DNA of 64,000 nucleotides from Nitrosospira sp. Is2 (GTDB lineage Bacteria > Pseudomonadota > Gammaproteobacteria > Burkholderiales > Nitrosomonadaceae). The position numbers were made by a program, and so were the translations under genes. The stretch covers positions 930,001 to 994,000 of the forward strand of contig NZ_CP137134.1 in assembly GCF_033095785.1 (NCBI RefSeq). Reading direction: 5' to 3'. A model generated the notes under the pieces. The model was given only the letters and a program-made list of their open reading frames with translations. It made no database searches and was not told the DNA's origin. Below are positions 62,797-64,000 of the stretch, in pieces. Every line of letters begins with the position of its first letter. The first letter of the stretch is position 1.

Positions 62797-64000
62797 TCAG
62801 GGCACTCTGCCTGTTTCTCCCATTCCGAGCTTCATTTCTTCGCCTTTCAGATACTTATCCAGAAACTCAAGTATTCGGCGATTGGCTTCGATCTGATTCT
62901 TTTTCTTGGTGAAGCTGTGGCCTTCATCGGGAAAGACGATATATTCCACTGGCACATTATGTTTCCGGACGGCTTCGACAATCTCATCGCTTTCGGCCTT
63001 GACTACCCGCGGGTCGTTGGCGCCCTGGATGACCATCAACGGCTTTCGTATCTCCTTTGCATGAAAAAGCGGCGATGTGGCAACCAGGATATCGATATCG
63101 TTGACCGGATCCCCGATCTCATCGTAAATCGCTTTGCGAACCGATTCCCAGTAGGGCGGTATGCTTTCGAGCGTTCGAAGCCAGTTGCTGACACCGAAAA
63201 TATCCACACCCACCTTGAACGCTTCGGGCCGAAAAGCCAGAGCTGACAGCGTCATATACCCGCCGTAGCTCGCGCCCATAATGCCGATGCGCTCGTGATC
63301 GATGTAACCGAGGCTGGCGAGATAGGTCTTGGCCTCTATGCAATCCCACAACGGCTCGCGCCCATGTTTACGGTTAGCCGCTGTAAAGAAAGTTTTCCCA
63401 TAGCCGGAACTGCCGCGGTTATTAATGCCCAATACGGCATAGCCATGATTCGCCAGGTATTGAATCTGGGCGTTATATCCACGCATGGTTTGACCGCCAG
63501 GTCCGCCATGCACATAAATAATCGCCGGCACCTTGTTGCTTGCCGAGGCCTCCTGGGGCTTGTGATAGATGGAGGGTACCACCAACCCGTCGAACGACCG
63601 GAAGCGCACCACTTTCGCCTCCACCAGATCCGCGGGATCGATTTCCTTATTCATGCTCTGGGTGAGCTGCTTGTAGAAGCCGGTGTTGAAATCGTGAACA
63701 AACAGGTTATCGGGAGAACGGTCCCCATTCACATAAAAAGCCATCCGGGCTCCAGTCCGGGAAAAGACGACGCCCCGTATTTCGCCCTCGGGTAACGCTG
63801 GTAGCGGCACCGGCGTTTCTCGCACCCCTTCCTCTTTGTCCTCAATTTGCACCACCCGGATCACGACGCTTCCGTCTCGATTGACCCCGGTTATGCGGAA
63901 CTTCCCATTCGAGGAGAAATAGGTATTGAGTACGTCCCAATCTGCGCATTCATGTTCGGCCATCGCCCCGGTGAACAAGTCATAGGTGCACAATCGCTTG
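62797..64000 (-). CDS. Prolyl-oligopeptidase family (S9) peptidase, C-terminal part
   Basis: The frame stays open to the right edge, so the N-terminal part, probably a beta-propeller, is outside. About 400 residues are visible. The end of the propeller (RGVVFSRTGARMAFYVNGDRSPDNLFVHDF) is followed by the alpha/beta-hydrolase domain with YVHGGPGGQT, nucleophile GASYGGYMTL, Asp in GANDPRV and His in DEGHSF. It cleaves peptides. It converges with the TonB-like gene. The first visible possible start, TTG at 63993, is almost certainly internal. Confidence 0.9.
   Translation of the reverse strand, partial: KRLCTYDLFTGAMAEHECADWDVLNTYFSSNGKFRITGVNRDGSVVIRVVQIEDKEEGVRETPVPLPALPEGEIRGVVFSRTGARMAFYVNGDRSPDNLFVHDFNTGFYKQLTQSMNKEIDPADLVEAKVVRFRSFDGLVVPSIYHKPQEASASNKVPAIIYVHGGPGGQTMRGYNAQIQYLANHGYAVLGINNRGSSGYGKTFFTAANRKHGREPLWDCIEAKTYLASLGYIDHERIGIMGASYGGYMTLSALAFRPEAFKVGVDIFGVSNWLRTLESIPPYWESVRKAIYDEIGDPVNDIDILVATSPLFHAKEIRKPLMVIQGANDPRVVKAESDEIVEAVRKHNVPVEYIVFPDEGHSFTKKKNQIEANRRILEFLDKYLKGEEMKLGMGETGRVP

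Overview
The window is a 64 kb chromosomal stretch of a Gram-negative bacterium, most likely an ammonia-oxidising betaproteobacterium close to Nitrosospira (Nitrosomonadaceae). This is inferred from the combination of a fructokinase / sucrose-phosphate synthase-phosphatase fusion / sucrose synthase operon, cyanophycin genes, an EpsA-type LuxR regulator, a hopanoid-associated epimerase, glutathione-dependent formaldehyde detoxification and a copper-export operon. No 16S rRNA or ammonia monooxygenase gene is present to prove it. I found no rRNA, tRNA, CRISPR array, complete insertion sequence or replication origin.

Region 1-9.3 kb is one minus-strand directon. Read in transcription order it holds an OvoA-type 5-histidylcysteine sulfoxide synthase fused to a methyltransferase, a PLP C-S lyase (OvoB-like) overlapping it by 4 bp, an EamA exporter overlapping the lyase, a zinc-ribbon ABC transporter, a DUF1854 protein overlapping that by 8 bp, and the first 527 residues of cyanophycin synthetase running off the left edge. 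This places an ovothiol-type thiol-histidine pathway directly upstream of a nitrogen-storage polymer cassette.

Region 9.3-17.5 kb is the accessory-looking part, with long gene-poor gaps, a possible 63-residue protein, an epoxide-hydrolase-like enzyme, a Slp-like lipoprotein with a Gly/Tyr-rich tail, an unknown membrane-anchored protein, a stand-alone TIR-like protein, a RidA protein, a secreted protein with 21 consecutive glutamines, and an EpsA-like regulator whose C-terminus looks frame-disrupted.

Region 17.5-33.8 kb is metabolic and housekeeping: the sucrose operon with translational overlaps, ubiE, DUF971 and an FAD oxidoreductase, frmA-fghA for formaldehyde, an unrecognised 604-residue protein, and prfB (with the classic +1 programmed frameshift) followed by lysS.

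Region 34.1-40.6 kb is a copper-export operon. A textbook promoter has a CsoR-type palindrome in its spacer and is followed by an HMA-membrane fusion, copA, copZ and csoR, then a di-haem and a tri-haem cytochrome c. Region 40.8-54.7 kb carries hpnA, a membrane MutS-like ATPase, tolC, pcm, a TPP riboswitch with thiC, uppP, a rhodanese, glnA, a Sel1 lipoprotein, a putative Na+/H+ antiporter and a pbpG-like peptidase. Region 54.9-60.4 kb is a three-gene signalling cascade (histidine kinase, single receiver, REC-REC-PAS-GAF-GGDEF-EAL). Region 60.9-62.8 kb is an ExbB/ExbD/TonB-like trio with an unusual third member. A partial S9 peptidase runs off the right edge.
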